A stretch of 64,000 nucleotides of DNA from contig CBDFGT010000039.1 in assembly GCA_965247225.1 (NCBI GenBank), positions 62,001-126,000 of the forward strand. Direction: 5' to 3'. A program made the position numbers and the translations under genes. This stretch comes from CBDFGT01 sp965247225 (GTDB taxonomy: Bacteria > Pseudomonadota > Alphaproteobacteria > Rhizobiales > Rhizobiaceae). The notes beneath the pieces were generated by a model that saw nothing but the letters and a program-made list of their open reading frames with translations, ran no database searches and was not told the origin of the DNA. Positions 54,261 to 62,351 of this stretch are shown one piece after another (within the stretch, counting starts at the first letter, position 1; each line of letters starts with the position of its first letter).

Positions 54261-55757
54261 TCAAGCGGCCTCGGATGCCGAGGCGGCAGTAATGACCGCC
54301 TGCACCGTCAAGGCATCATCCGCCAGTTCACTGACAATGACACCGCGTGAAAACACCAGCGCGCGGTGGCAGATATGGGCAATTTCCTCAAAATCCGTCG
54401 AAACAACGATAACGGCGAGCCCTGCCTCCAGCGCCCGGGCAATCAGCCTGTAGATATCGGCCTTGGCACCGACATCGACACCGGCGGTCGGATCTTCCGC
54501 GACCAGCAGCTTGCGCCCTGTCAGGAGCCAGCGGCCGACGACGACTTTCTGCTGGTTGCCTCCCGACAGTGCCTCGATGGGCAGATCGGGATCATTGGGC
54601 CGCAAACCAACGGACTCGCCAATTTCGCGCGCATATTCGGCCTCGGTGAACGGCGACAGGAAAGACAGCAGGCCACGACCGGAGGCTCCCGGATTGAGGA
54701 ATGTATTCTCGCGGATCGACAGTGCCATGCCGAGCGATTCCTCCACCCGGTCACGGGCGACAAGACCGACACCGGATTCCATCGCCGCCCCGGGACTGGA
54801 GAGATCCGGTACCGTGCCATGAATGCGAATTTCGCCGGAAAAAGGCTCGCAACCGAACAGGGCGCGACCAATCATTTCCTGACCGGCACCGCGCAGGCCG
54901 ACAAGCCCCAGAAGCTCGCCTTCGCGCACATCAAAGGAAATTTTTCCTGTTCCGGTACAGGCCAGATCCCGAACCGTGACGATCGCCTTTCCTGCCGTTG
55001 TTGCCGCCCTGGCAAACAGCTGGCCTGCAGGGCGGCCAACAATCATTTCCACCAGGTCTGCGGGTCTTGTGTCCGCCACGGCTTTCTGGCCAACCAGCTT
55101 TCCATCGCGCAAAACCGCAACACGGTCGGCAATACGGAAAATTTCATCCAGCCTGTGCGACACATAGATCATGCCGACACCACGCGCCTTGAGCGGACGA
55201 ATGGCATCAAACAGGCGGTCCACCTCGTCGGCGGGCAGGCTGGCCGTCGGCTCGTCCAGAACCAGAACATCGGCCTCCACAGCCAGAGCGCGGGCAATGG
55301 CCACCAGCGACTTTTCTGTCCGGGTCAATTGCGACACGCGGGTGGACGGATCAAAGTCACAGCCGACCAGCTTGAGAGCCTCTTTTGCGCGGGCCTCTGT
55401 CGAGCGCCAGTCGATCAGGCCCGCACGCATGGAAAAGCCCTGTGCCAGCCCGACATTTTCACCCACCGTCATCCATTCGATCAGCCCCAGATCCTGATGG
55501 ATGAAGGCAACCGGTTGCCGCTGATTGGGTTTTGGCGGACGATGGGTATAGGGCTCGCCCCTGAACAGGATATCACCGCCATCGGCCCTGTGAATACCGG
55601 CCAGTGTCTTTATAAGTGTGGATTTGCCGGCACCGTTTTCGCCCAGCAGCGCAAGAATCTCGCCCTTGCCCAGATCCATGGAAACATCGGACAGGGCTTT
55701 TGTGCCGCCGAAGATTTTGGTCACAGAACGGAACTGCAAAAGTTTGCCGTTACTCAC
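54261..55757 (-). CDS. Sugar ABC transporter ATP-binding protein, RbsA-like (duplicated ATPase)
   Basis: A 498-residue tandem ATPase. First domain: Walker A GENGAGKSTLIKT, signature-equivalent LTRTEKSLVAIARAL, Walker B VLVLDEPTASL. Second domain: degenerate Walker A GLRGAGQEM, signature LSGGNQQKVVVGRW, Walker B LLVAEDPTAGVDVG, in which the usual DEP reads EDP. A GTG at 55757 follows GGGAGGAG with five-base spacing and is preferred over the ATG at 55787, which directly abuts GAAGGA. It is the first gene of the operon below the palindromic operator at 55794. Confidence 0.92.
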   Translation of the reverse strand: MSNGKLLQFRSVTKIFGGTKALSDVSMDLGKGEILALLGENGAGKSTLIKTLAGIHRADGGDILFRGEPYTHRPPKPNQRQPVAFIHQDLGLIEWMTVGENVGLAQGFSMRAGLIDWRSTEARAKEALKLVGCDFDPSTRVSQLTRTEKSLVAIARALAVEADVLVLDEPTASLPADEVDRLFDAIRPLKARGVGMIYVSHRLDEIFRIADRVAVLRDGKLVGQKAVADTRPADLVEMIVGRPAGQLFARAATTAGKAIVTVRDLACTGTGKISFDVREGELLGLVGLRGAGQEMIGRALFGCEPFSGEIRIHGTVPDLSSPGAAMESGVGLVARDRVEESLGMALSIRENTFLNPGASGRGLLSFLSPFTEAEYAREIGESVGLRPNDPDLPIEALSGGNQQKVVVGRWLLTGRKLLVAEDPTAGVDVGAKADIYRLIARALEAGLAVIVVSTDFEEIAHICHRALVFSRGVIVSELADDALTVQAVITAASASEAA

Positions 55758-55793
55758 TGCCGCTCCTCCCAAAGCTTGTGTGATCATTCCTTC

Positions 55794-55809
55794 ATGTTAT
55801 CGATAACAT
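55794..55809. promoter_or_regulatory. Idn/Gnt-type operator palindrome, site 1
   Basis: ATGTTATCGATAACAT, a perfect 16-bp palindrome, lies 36 bases upstream of the importer ATPase start. An identical copy lies at 58261 and two degenerate ones near 63.5 kb. It matches the ATGTTA-N4-TAACAT layout recognised by GntR/IdnR, LacI-family gluconate/idonate regulators of E. coli. Confidence 0.85.
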
Positions 55810-55903
55810 TACAAGATGGTCAAGGATAAAATTGAAGACCTGCCATTATTTCTTCCATTCCCTGCGCAGTCGCCTGAATGCCTCCCATACGAAGAGACAG
55901 GCA

Positions 55904-56794
55904 TCAGGCGGAAAACCCGTCCAGAAGCCGCATCATCTCGGCAGAATCCCTTGGCCCGAGCCCGGCGGCGCACAGGAGGCGGTGAATTTCCACCACCTGC
56001 CCCGTCATCGGCAGCGGGGTTCTGGTCCTGAGGGCAAAGGCCTGCAGGCTGTCGAGATCTTTCAGCATATTGTCGATCCTGCCTGTCGGGGTGTAATCGC
56101 GGGCTGCAAACTTGCCCATGAATTCCTGCATGATGCGATTGTCCGCACGGCCTCCGGCCAGCGCCGCCGGAATGGCACTGGCATCAACGCCGCCGGCCTC
56201 GGCCAGTTTGACGGCTTCGGCCACGGCCTGGAAGGCAACGGCACAAAACAGCTGGTTGATCAGCTTGGTCGTCTGCCCGGCCCCGGATGGCCCCATCAGC
56301 GTGTAGTTAGAAGCCAGATGCTGCATGACTTCGCGTGCACGCTCGAAATCGGCAGGCGCACCACCGGCCATGATGGTCAATCTGCCTGCCAGTGCACCGG
56401 GAACACCGCCGGACAGGGGGCAATCCACCCAGGCCATGCCGGTTTCCGTCGAAAGCCTGCGGCTCATGTCCGCAGTGTCAGCCGGATCAATGGACGACAT
56501 GTCGACCAGCAGTTTTTCAGCGGTCGCGGCTTTGGCGACACCGGCATCACCAAACACAACGGTACGGACAATACTGGCGTGGTTGAGGCTCAGAATGGTA
56601 AATTTCGATTGCGCAACGGCCATTTCCACGCTGGATGCGGCAATGGCACCCCTTGCAACAAGGGTGGCAATCTTTTCCTTGTCCAGGTCGAAGACATGGA
56701 CGGCATGGCCTGTATCCAGCAAGCGGGTAATGATGGCCGTGCCCATGATGCCTGCCCCGATCACCGCAACACTTGTTCTTTTTTCAACGTGCAT
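55904..56794 (-). CDS. NAD(P)-dependent beta-hydroxyacid dehydrogenase (3-HIBDH family)
   Basis: A 296-residue enzyme with Rossmann motif VAVIGAGIMGTAII at residues 9-22, substrate motif DCPLSGGVPGALAGRLTIMAGG near residue 123 and the catalytic Lys in GAGQTTKLINQL near residue 173. The family includes tartronate-semialdehyde reductase and 3-hydroxyisobutyrate dehydrogenase; substrate here is unresolved. It is downstream of gluconokinase on the same strand and likely part of the idonate/gluconate block. Confidence 0.92.
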   Translation of the reverse strand: MHVEKRTSVAVIGAGIMGTAIITRLLDTGHAVHVFDLDKEKIATLVARGAIAASSVEMAVAQSKFTILSLNHASIVRTVVFGDAGVAKAATAEKLLVDMSSIDPADTADMSRRLSTETGMAWVDCPLSGGVPGALAGRLTIMAGGAPADFERAREVMQHLASNYTLMGPSGAGQTTKLINQLFCAVAFQAVAEAVKLAEAGGVDASAIPAALAGGRADNRIMQEFMGKFAARDYTPTGRIDNMLKDLDSLQAFALRTRTPLPMTGQVVEIHRLLCAAGLGPRDSAEMMRLLDGFSA

Positions 56795-56868
56795 ATTCGC
56801 CCTCCCCGGCGGTTCCTGCCTGTTTCATGGCCTGTGTTCACCGCAAAACCGCTTGATGAGAACGGATA

Positions 56869-57396
56869 TTACACAGCTTTGCCCTGCATGTGGTGATGAT
56901 CTTCCATCGCCGTGATGGCCGCCATCACCGTATCCTCTTTTGACCCGTCAATATGGACTGTTACCACGCCCGGTTCACCGGTCGGCGGTTCAAGCGTATT
57001 CAACTGGCTTTCCAGCAGCGACACCGGCATGAAATGGCCCTTGCGGGCAGCCATGCGGGCGCGCAGAACCTCAAGGCTGCCCTCCAGGAAAACAAAATCC
57101 AGCCTGCCCCCGACGGCGCGGCGCAAATGATCGCGGTAAATCCTTTTCAGGGCCGAACAGGAAACAACAATGGGCTTGCCCTCCTGCATATGCGATGCCA
57201 TTTCCGCGCCGATCCGGTCCAGCCAGGGCCAGCGGTCTTCATCGGTCAGTGGTGTTCCGGCTGCCATTTTGGCCACATTTGCAGCCGGATGCAGTGCATC
57301 ACCCTCCACATAGGTCAGGCAGAAATGCGCGGCCAACCGCTCACCGACCGAGGATTTGCCGCAGCCGCTCACACCCATGACGATGATCGGGTTCAT
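56869..57396 (-). CDS. gntK: Gluconokinase
   Basis: A 175-residue kinase that phosphorylates D-gluconate to 6-phosphogluconate. P-loop GVSGCGKSSVGE at residues 8-19, the family segments EGDALHPAANVAKMAAGTPLTDEDRWPWL, VVSCSALKRIYRD and GHFMPVSLLESQLNTLE are all present. Length is normal for GntK/IdnK. It starts 12 bases after the IdnO stop, so the two are in one operon. Whether it should be called gntK or idnK cannot be decided. Confidence 0.95.
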   Translation of the reverse strand: MNPIIVMGVSGCGKSSVGERLAAHFCLTYVEGDALHPAANVAKMAAGTPLTDEDRWPWLDRIGAEMASHMQEGKPIVVSCSALKRIYRDHLRRAVGGRLDFVFLEGSLEVLRARMAARKGHFMPVSLLESQLNTLEPPTGEPGVVTVHIDGSKEDTVMAAITAMEDHHHMQGKAV

Positions 57397-57407
57397 ATGT
57401 CTCGTCC

Positions 57408-58172
57408 TTACAGGCAGGTGGTGATGCCACCGTCAATGTGGATGGTCTGGCCGTTGACAAAGGACGAGGATGCGCCCGCCAGAAACACGGCGGCTCCTAC
57501 CAGTTCCTCGACATTGCCCCATCGTCCGGCGGGCGTGCGCTTTTCCAGCCAGGTTGAGAATTCAGGGTTGTCAACCAGCGCCTGATTGAGCGGTGTCCTG
57601 AAATAGCCGGGTGCAATGGCATTGACCTGCAGTCCGTATCTGGCCCAGTCCGCACACATGCCGCGGGTGAGATTGCGCACGGCACCCTTTGTGGCGGTAT
57701 AGGGCGCAATGGAGGGTCGCGCCATTTCACTCTGGACAGAGGCTATATTGATGATCTTGCCTTCGCCGCGCCCGATCATGAACCGGGCAACCGCCTGACC
57801 GACATAAAACACGCTGGAAACATTGGTTTTCAGAAGGAGTTCCCATTTGTCGGCGGGAAAATCTTCCAGCGGCGTGCGAAACTGCATGCCGGCATTGTTG
57901 ACGAGAATATCAATCGGACCAATTTCAGCCTCGATTTTGGCAATACCGGCCTGTACGGCGTCCTGCACCGTCACATCAAACAGGGCGGCATGGGCCTTCA
58001 GGTCCGCAGCCCGCAACGTGTTGACAGCCGCATCCACCGTTTCTGCTGTCCGGCCATTGACAACAACTTCGGCACCATAGTGCGCAAGGCCCTGCGCCAG
58101 CGCAAAACCAATGCCTTGCGAAGATCCGGTTACCAGCGCCCTTTTCCCGGTCAGATCAAACAGTCCCAGCAT
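57408..58172 (-). CDS. idnO: Gluconate 5-dehydrogenase / 5-keto-D-gluconate reductase (SDR)
   Basis: A 254-residue SDR that interconverts 5-keto-D-gluconate and D-gluconate. Motifs: TGSSQGIGFALAQGLAHYGA, NNAGMQFRTPLEDFP, catalytic SVQSE (Ser) and YTATKGA, PGYFRTPLNQALV and KRTPAGRWG. These follow IdnO closely, including the AGIQ-like and RTPA(A/G)RWG segments. It is the first gene of the minus-strand operon, with the operator at 58261 just upstream and gluconokinase directly downstream, as in the E. coli idn pathway. Confidence 0.93.
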   Translation of the reverse strand: MLGLFDLTGKRALVTGSSQGIGFALAQGLAHYGAEVVVNGRTAETVDAAVNTLRAADLKAHAALFDVTVQDAVQAGIAKIEAEIGPIDILVNNAGMQFRTPLEDFPADKWELLLKTNVSSVFYVGQAVARFMIGRGEGKIINIASVQSEMARPSIAPYTATKGAVRNLTRGMCADWARYGLQVNAIAPGYFRTPLNQALVDNPEFSTWLEKRTPAGRWGNVEELVGAAVFLAGASSSFVNGQTIHIDGGITTCL

Positions 58173-58260
58173 CCGGCCTCTCCCTTGCCCTGTCCATTGC
58201 GCAGCGGTTTTCGCATTTCCCCCCCTGCAAAGTCCACTTGACTTATAACACCCTGTCTAT

Positions 58261-58276
58261 ATGTTATCGATAACAT
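58261..58276. promoter_or_regulatory. Idn/Gnt-type operator palindrome, site 2
   Basis: ATGTTATCGATAACAT, identical to site 1, lies in the 134-base gap between divergent idnO and the 2-hydroxyacid dehydrogenase gene, 31 bases before the latter. A single site here could control both directions. Confidence 0.85.
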
Positions 58277-58306
58277 AATCAACAAAAATGTGAGGGAGAT
58301 ACAGCA

Positions 58307-59248
58307 ATGCCGAAACCGGAGGTTCTTCTGGCCGGTGCCTATCCGGAGTGGGACATGGAAGACCTGAATGCCCGATATCAGGTTCATCGCTACTGGGAGA
58401 TTGCGGACAAGGCGGCATTCCTGAATGCACATGGCCCCTCCATCAGGGCCATTGCCACACGCGGCGAACTGGGAGCCTCTGCCGAATTGATGGCCGCACT
58501 GCCCGCCCTTGAAATTGTCTCCTGCTATGGTGTTGGCACGGATGCTATCAACCTGACCTATGCCCGGGACCATGCAATCCGTGTGACCAATACGCCGGAT
58601 GTCTTGAACGATGATGTGGCAGACATTGCCATAGGCCTGCTTCTGGCAACGGCGCGGCAGGTTCCGCAAGGTGACCGGTTTGTGCGCAGCGGACAATGGG
58701 GCAAAGTGCCGATGCCGCTGGTAACGCGGGTTTCCGGCAAAAAGCTCGGCATTGTCGGCATGGGGCGGATCGGACAGGCGATTGCGCAGCGGGCCGCAGG
58801 CTTTGGCTGCACAATTTCCTATTTTGCCAGAACCGAACGCCCGGGCCTGCCCTACACATTTGTCGCCGATCTTGTTGAAATGGCCACCCGGTCGGATTTC
58901 CTGATTGTGATTGTGCCGGGCGGTGAGGCGACGAAAAACATGATCAATGCCGAGGTTTTGCGCGCCCTTGGACCGGACGGCATGATCATCAATGTTTCGC
59001 GCGGAACAACCATGGATGAAACGGCCCTGATAGAGGCGTTGCAGAACCGGACCATCAGGGCTGCGGGTCTGGATGTGTTCTGGAACGAACCTCATATCAA
59101 TCCTGCCTTTTTCTCTCTCGACACTGTTGTGCTGCATCCGCATCACGGATCCGGCACAGTGGAAACCCGCAAGGCCATGGGCCAGCTGGTGCGCGACAAT
59201 CTGGCCGCCCATTTTGCAGGTCTTGCGCTCATAACACCGGTTCTGTGA
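58307..59248 (+). CDS. D-isomer-specific 2-hydroxyacid dehydrogenase (2-ketogluconate/glyoxylate reductase-like)
   Basis: A 313-residue NAD(P)H enzyme. Motifs: SCYGVGTDAIN near residue 70, Rossmann GIVGMGRIGQAIAQRA near residue 148, catalytic Arg in INVSRGTTMDE, Glu in WNEPHINP and His in LHPHHGSGT. The family reduces 2-keto acids such as 2-ketogluconate, hydroxypyruvate or glyoxylate; 2-ketogluconate reductase activity would suit the idonate/gluconate context (inference). GAGGGAGATACAGC precedes the ATG, and idnD follows within the same operon. Confidence 0.92.
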   Translation: MPKPEVLLAGAYPEWDMEDLNARYQVHRYWEIADKAAFLNAHGPSIRAIATRGELGASAELMAALPALEIVSCYGVGTDAINLTYARDHAIRVTNTPDVLNDDVADIAIGLLLATARQVPQGDRFVRSGQWGKVPMPLVTRVSGKKLGIVGMGRIGQAIAQRAAGFGCTISYFARTERPGLPYTFVADLVEMATRSDFLIVIVPGGEATKNMINAEVLRALGPDGMIINVSRGTTMDETALIEALQNRTIRAAGLDVFWNEPHINPAFFSLDTVVLHPHHGSGTVETRKAMGQLVRDNLAAHFAGLALITPVL

Positions 59249-59259
59249 AGGATATGCCC

Positions 59260-60291
59260 ATGAAAGCCATTGTCATCCACGCGGCCAAGGATCTGCGGAT
59301 TGAAGATCGCCCTGCCGAACAGGCAGGCCCCGGACAGGTGGACATTGCCATCGAAGCGGGCGGTATTTGCGGGTCTGACCTGCACTACTACCTGCATGGC
59401 GGCTTTGGGGCAATCCGGTTGCGCGAGCCGATGATACTGGGCCATGAAATTGCCGGAACGGTCAAGGCGCTGGGAGAGGGTGTTTCATCGCTTTGCGTTG
59501 GTGACCGGGTGGCGGTCAGCCCCAGCCGGCCATGCAACGCCTGCAAATTCTGCCTCAAGGGCCAGCAGAATCATTGCCTGAACATGCGGTTTTATGGTTC
59601 GGCCATGCCGATGCCGCATATCCAGGGCGGATTTCGCCAGCAGCTGATTGCCGAGAGCGGACAGTGCCACAGGATCGCTGACGGGGTATCCGTTCATGAG
59701 GCAGCCTTTGCAGAGCCCTTTGCCGTGACCCTGCATGCCGTGAACCGTGCCGGATCGCTGTTGGGCAAACGGGTTCTGGTAACCGGATGCGGCCCTATCG
59801 GTGCGCTGGCAATTATGGCCGCTCGCGCCCATGGTGCCCGTGAGATTGTTGCAACGGATGTGGTGGATAATGTGCTGGATCTGGCCCGCAAGACCGGGGC
59901 GGACCGCACGATCAATGTGGCAACGCACGGCCAGGACCTGGTCGCCTATGGCACGGACAAAGGATATTTTGATGTGATGTTTGAGGCTTCCGGCAATGAG
60001 CGCGCCGTGCGCTCCGGGCTTGAGGTTCTGGTGCCGCGCGGTATCCTGATGCAACTGGGTCTGGGCGGTGATATTGCCATTCCGCAAAACATGATTGTTT
60101 CCAGGGAAATCGAAATGCGCGGCACCTTCCGCTTTCACGAGGAGTTCGGGCTGGCGGTTGATCTGATCAACAAGCGCCGCGTGGATATGACCCCGCTTCT
60201 GACCGGTGTTTACGGCATTGATGACGCTGTGAAAGCCTTCGAGATTGCGTCAGACCGCAGCCAGTCGATGAAAGTGCAGATCGCGTTTTGA
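59260..60291 (+). CDS. idnD: L-idonate 5-dehydrogenase (zinc alcohol dehydrogenase family)
   Basis: A 343-residue medium-chain zinc dehydrogenase that oxidises L-idonate to 5-keto-D-gluconate. GGICGSDLHYYLHGGFG carries the catalytic-zinc Cys, LGHEIAGTV the His/Glu, and PCNACKFCLKGQQNHC the four-Cys structural zinc site. Later, MRFYGSAMPMPHIQGGF, AFAEPFAV, GCGPIGALAI and RGTFRFHEEF track E. coli IdnD closely. I chose the ATG at 59260, eight bases after GAAGG; ATG 59254 and GTG 59245 are also in frame. It follows the hydroxyacid dehydrogenase with 11 bases between. Confidence 0.93.
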   Translation: MKAIVIHAAKDLRIEDRPAEQAGPGQVDIAIEAGGICGSDLHYYLHGGFGAIRLREPMILGHEIAGTVKALGEGVSSLCVGDRVAVSPSRPCNACKFCLKGQQNHCLNMRFYGSAMPMPHIQGGFRQQLIAESGQCHRIADGVSVHEAAFAEPFAVTLHAVNRAGSLLGKRVLVTGCGPIGALAIMAARAHGAREIVATDVVDNVLDLARKTGADRTINVATHGQDLVAYGTDKGYFDVMFEASGNERAVRSGLEVLVPRGILMQLGLGGDIAIPQNMIVSREIEMRGTFRFHEEFGLAVDLINKRRVDMTPLLTGVYGIDDAVKAFEIASDRSQSMKVQIAF

Positions 60292-60316
60292 TTTTGGCAT
60301 TGAAAACGTCATCAAA

Positions 60317-60338
60317 TGATGCTATTTTTGATGCTATT
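60317..60338. promoter_or_regulatory. Direct repeat upstream of VapBC
   Basis: TGATGCTATT occurs twice (60317-60326 and 60329-60338), ending 15 bases before the antitoxin ATG. Such repeats often serve as binding sites of ribbon-helix-helix antitoxins that autoregulate their operon. An overlapping -10 role is possible. Confidence 0.5.
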
Positions 60339-60352
60339 GTGGGAGCCATGTC

Positions 60353-60547
60353 ATGCGAACAACGGTAACTCTGGACGACGAGCTATTAGCCAAGGCAAAA
60401 GAATATAGCGGGATAAAAGAAAATTCCGCACTTATCAACGAAGCCCTCAAGAGTATTGTGCGGCGGGAGGCTGCGCGAAGACTGGCGCGCCTGGGAGGTA
60501 CTGAACCTGGAATGCCTTTCATAGTCCGGGAACGCGAGGACACCTGA
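60353..60547 (+). CDS. vapB: VapB-type antitoxin
   Basis: A 64-residue protein with an N-terminal ribbon-helix-helix-like DNA-binding part (RTTVTLDDELLAKAKEYSG...ALINEALKSIVRREAARRL) and an acidic C-terminal tail that would neutralise the toxin. GGGAGCC precedes the ATG. Its stop overlaps the VapC start by one base (TGATG), the usual coupling in these pairs. Confidence 0.88.
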   Translation: MRTTVTLDDELLAKAKEYSGIKENSALINEALKSIVRREAARRLARLGGTEPGMPFIVREREDT

Positions 60548-60930
60548 TGATCATTGTGGACACCAATATCTGGGTTACACATTTCCGATCACCGATTCCT
60601 GCCTTGTTCAAAATGCTTGATGACGAATATGTCTATTGCCACCCCTTTGTTCTGGGAGAACTTGTATCGGGAAGCATCGCCAATCGAGAGGGTATTATTG
60701 CGGAACTCGGCGAAATTTTTGAGCCCCCCGTAGGAAGAACAGAGGAATTTTTGGCTTTTGTGGAGACACGCAAGCTTTTTTCACGCGGAATAGGTTTTGT
60801 TGATTGTCACTTGCTCTTGTCTGCGGTGCTGAGTGGCGACAGCAAGATCTGGACCAATGACAAACGCCTGAAGGCCGTCTCCATCGAAATGGGTTTGAAT
60901 TTCGACGACCCTGTCACACGGCTGAATTGA
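60547..60930 (+). CDS. vapC: VapC toxin, PIN-domain ribonuclease
   Basis: A 127-residue PIN-domain RNase. The acidic active-site residues are visible: Asp in IIVDTNIWV at residue 5, Glu in LGELVSGS near residue 38, Asp in GFVDCHLL near residue 87, and Asp in WTNDKRLK near residue 106. VapC toxins cleave tRNA or rRNA and are held inactive by VapB. The pair sits between idnD and an APH-family gene on the same strand and looks like an insertion into the catabolic cluster. Confidence 0.92.
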   Translation: MIIVDTNIWVTHFRSPIPALFKMLDDEYVYCHPFVLGELVSGSIANREGIIAELGEIFEPPVGRTEEFLAFVETRKLFSRGIGFVDCHLLLSAVLSGDSKIWTNDKRLKAVSIEMGLNFDDPVTRLN

Positions 60931-60983
60931 GCCACAGCAATGATGCCGACATGCGCAAAGTGCATTCGTCAAAAGGCTGAATC

Positions 60984-61895
60984 ATGACCAAGACCCTCCA
61001 CGAGAACGAATTCCGCATTTCTGCGGATCTCGTCTCACGCCTCCTGACTTCGCAGTTTCCAAACCTTTCCAGCCTGCCGCTTCGCCCGGTTTATGGCGGC
61101 GGCACGGACAATGTGATGTTCCGGCTGGGGGATGATCTGGCTGTGCGCCTGCCGCGACGGCCCGAGGCTTCCGGACAGATTGAAAAGGAAGTTCGCTTTC
61201 TGCCGGTTCTGGCACCGCATCTGCCTCTTTCTATTCCCGAACCTGTCCATTACGGCGCACCGTCAGAGATTTTTCCGCATCCATGGTCTGTGTGCAAATG
61301 GATTGAGGGGGAAAATGCCTTTGTCAGACCGGTCACCGATCTTCCATCCGCTGCAGAGAGCCTTGGCCGGTTTGTGCACAGCTTGCAGGGCCTTGATGCG
61401 ACGCAGGCCCCGGCACCGGGTGACCATAATTTTAACCGCGGCGTGGCATTGCGCATGCGCGATGAGGCCACGCGCCGCTGCATTGGGCAGCTTGCGGGAC
61501 TGGTGGACACCCAGACCATGATGGATCTCTGGACCGCAGCGATTGACCTGCCGGAATGGGACAGGCCGCCCGTCTGGATCCATGGCGATATTCATGTGGG
61601 CAACCTGATTGTGAACGATGATGCAATCACTGCCGTGATCGACTTTGGCGGACTGGCCGCAGGTGACCCGGCCTGTGACCTGATGGTTGCATGGACATTG
61701 CTGACGCCGGAAACACGCCACGTATTTCGGGCGCAGCTTGATATCGACGAGTCGACATGGCTGCGCAGGCGGGCATGGGCGCTGTCTGTTGCCGCCATTG
61801 CCCTGCCCTGTTATCTCAACAGCAATCCGATGCTGGTCTCGATTTCGCACCATGCCATAGAGCAAGTGCTCCTGGATTTTGCCGCCTCAGGTTAG
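60984..61895 (+). CDS. Aminoglycoside phosphotransferase family protein
   Basis: A 303-residue kinase-fold protein: VYGGGTDNVMFRLGDDLAVRLPR in the nucleotide-binding lobe, catalytic-loop motif HGDIHVGNLIVN near residue 200 and metal-binding IDFGGLAAGDPACDLMVAW. These define the APH/choline-kinase-like family, whose members phosphorylate many small molecules. A resistance role is not implied. Its last four bases overlap the convergent GlcG/HbpS gene. Confidence 0.9.
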   Translation: MTKTLHENEFRISADLVSRLLTSQFPNLSSLPLRPVYGGGTDNVMFRLGDDLAVRLPRRPEASGQIEKEVRFLPVLAPHLPLSIPEPVHYGAPSEIFPHPWSVCKWIEGENAFVRPVTDLPSAAESLGRFVHSLQGLDATQAPAPGDHNFNRGVALRMRDEATRRCIGQLAGLVDTQTMMDLWTAAIDLPEWDRPPVWIHGDIHVGNLIVNDDAITAVIDFGGLAAGDPACDLMVAWTLLTPETRHVFRAQLDIDESTWLRRRAWALSVAAIALPCYLNSNPMLVSISHHAIEQVLLDFAASG

Positions 61896-62311
61896 ACGGC
61901 GTCTGCGCCAATGGCCGCAAGGGCTGCACGGCCGACCTCAAAATCCTGCTCGCCTGTGCCGGAACCAACGCCTATGCCGCCTGCCAGTTTGCCACCAAAG
62001 CGGACAGGAAGACCACCGGCCAGATGGGTGACAGACCCCTGCGAGGCGATGCCTGCCGTAACGCCAAATTCAAAGGCCATAGAACCTGTCGGCACATTGG
62101 TCGATGCTGCGGTTTTGGCTTTGGCACGCGCCGTATGCACGGAAAGGTATTTGGCACCATCCATGCGGATCTGCCCCAGAACTTCACCGCTTGCATCAAC
62201 GATGACGATATTCTGCGGCACGTTCATGCCTTCAGCATGGGCTACGCCTGCTGCCAGAGCCTTCATCACGCCTTCGTGGCTCAGTGCGACAGTTTCACGA
62301 AAATTTGCCAT
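61892..62311 (-). CDS. GlcG/HbpS-family protein (DUF336-like)
   Basis: A 139-residue protein of the GlcG/HbpS haem-degrading family: VPQNIVIVDASGEVLGQIRMDGA, AKTAAST, GGLPVRFGGKLAGGIGVGSGTGEQD. Members occur beside sugar-acid and diol catabolic genes and in HbpS haem sensing; the exact role is unsettled. It starts 41 bases after the LacI stop on the same strand and is probably co-transcribed with it. Confidence 0.88.
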   Translation of the reverse strand: MANFRETVALSHEGVMKALAAGVAHAEGMNVPQNIVIVDASGEVLGQIRMDGAKYLSVHTARAKAKTAASTNVPTGSMAFEFGVTAGIASQGSVTHLAGGLPVRFGGKLAGGIGVGSGTGEQDFEVGRAALAAIGADAV

Positions 62312-62351
62312 GGTGTTTCCTTCAATTCCAAAAGTTTCGTCTTCTCATAAA

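Noticed and set aside
54366..55829. A 487-codon plus-strand frame
   Set aside because: It is antisense to the duplicated ATPase with full Walker and signature motifs.
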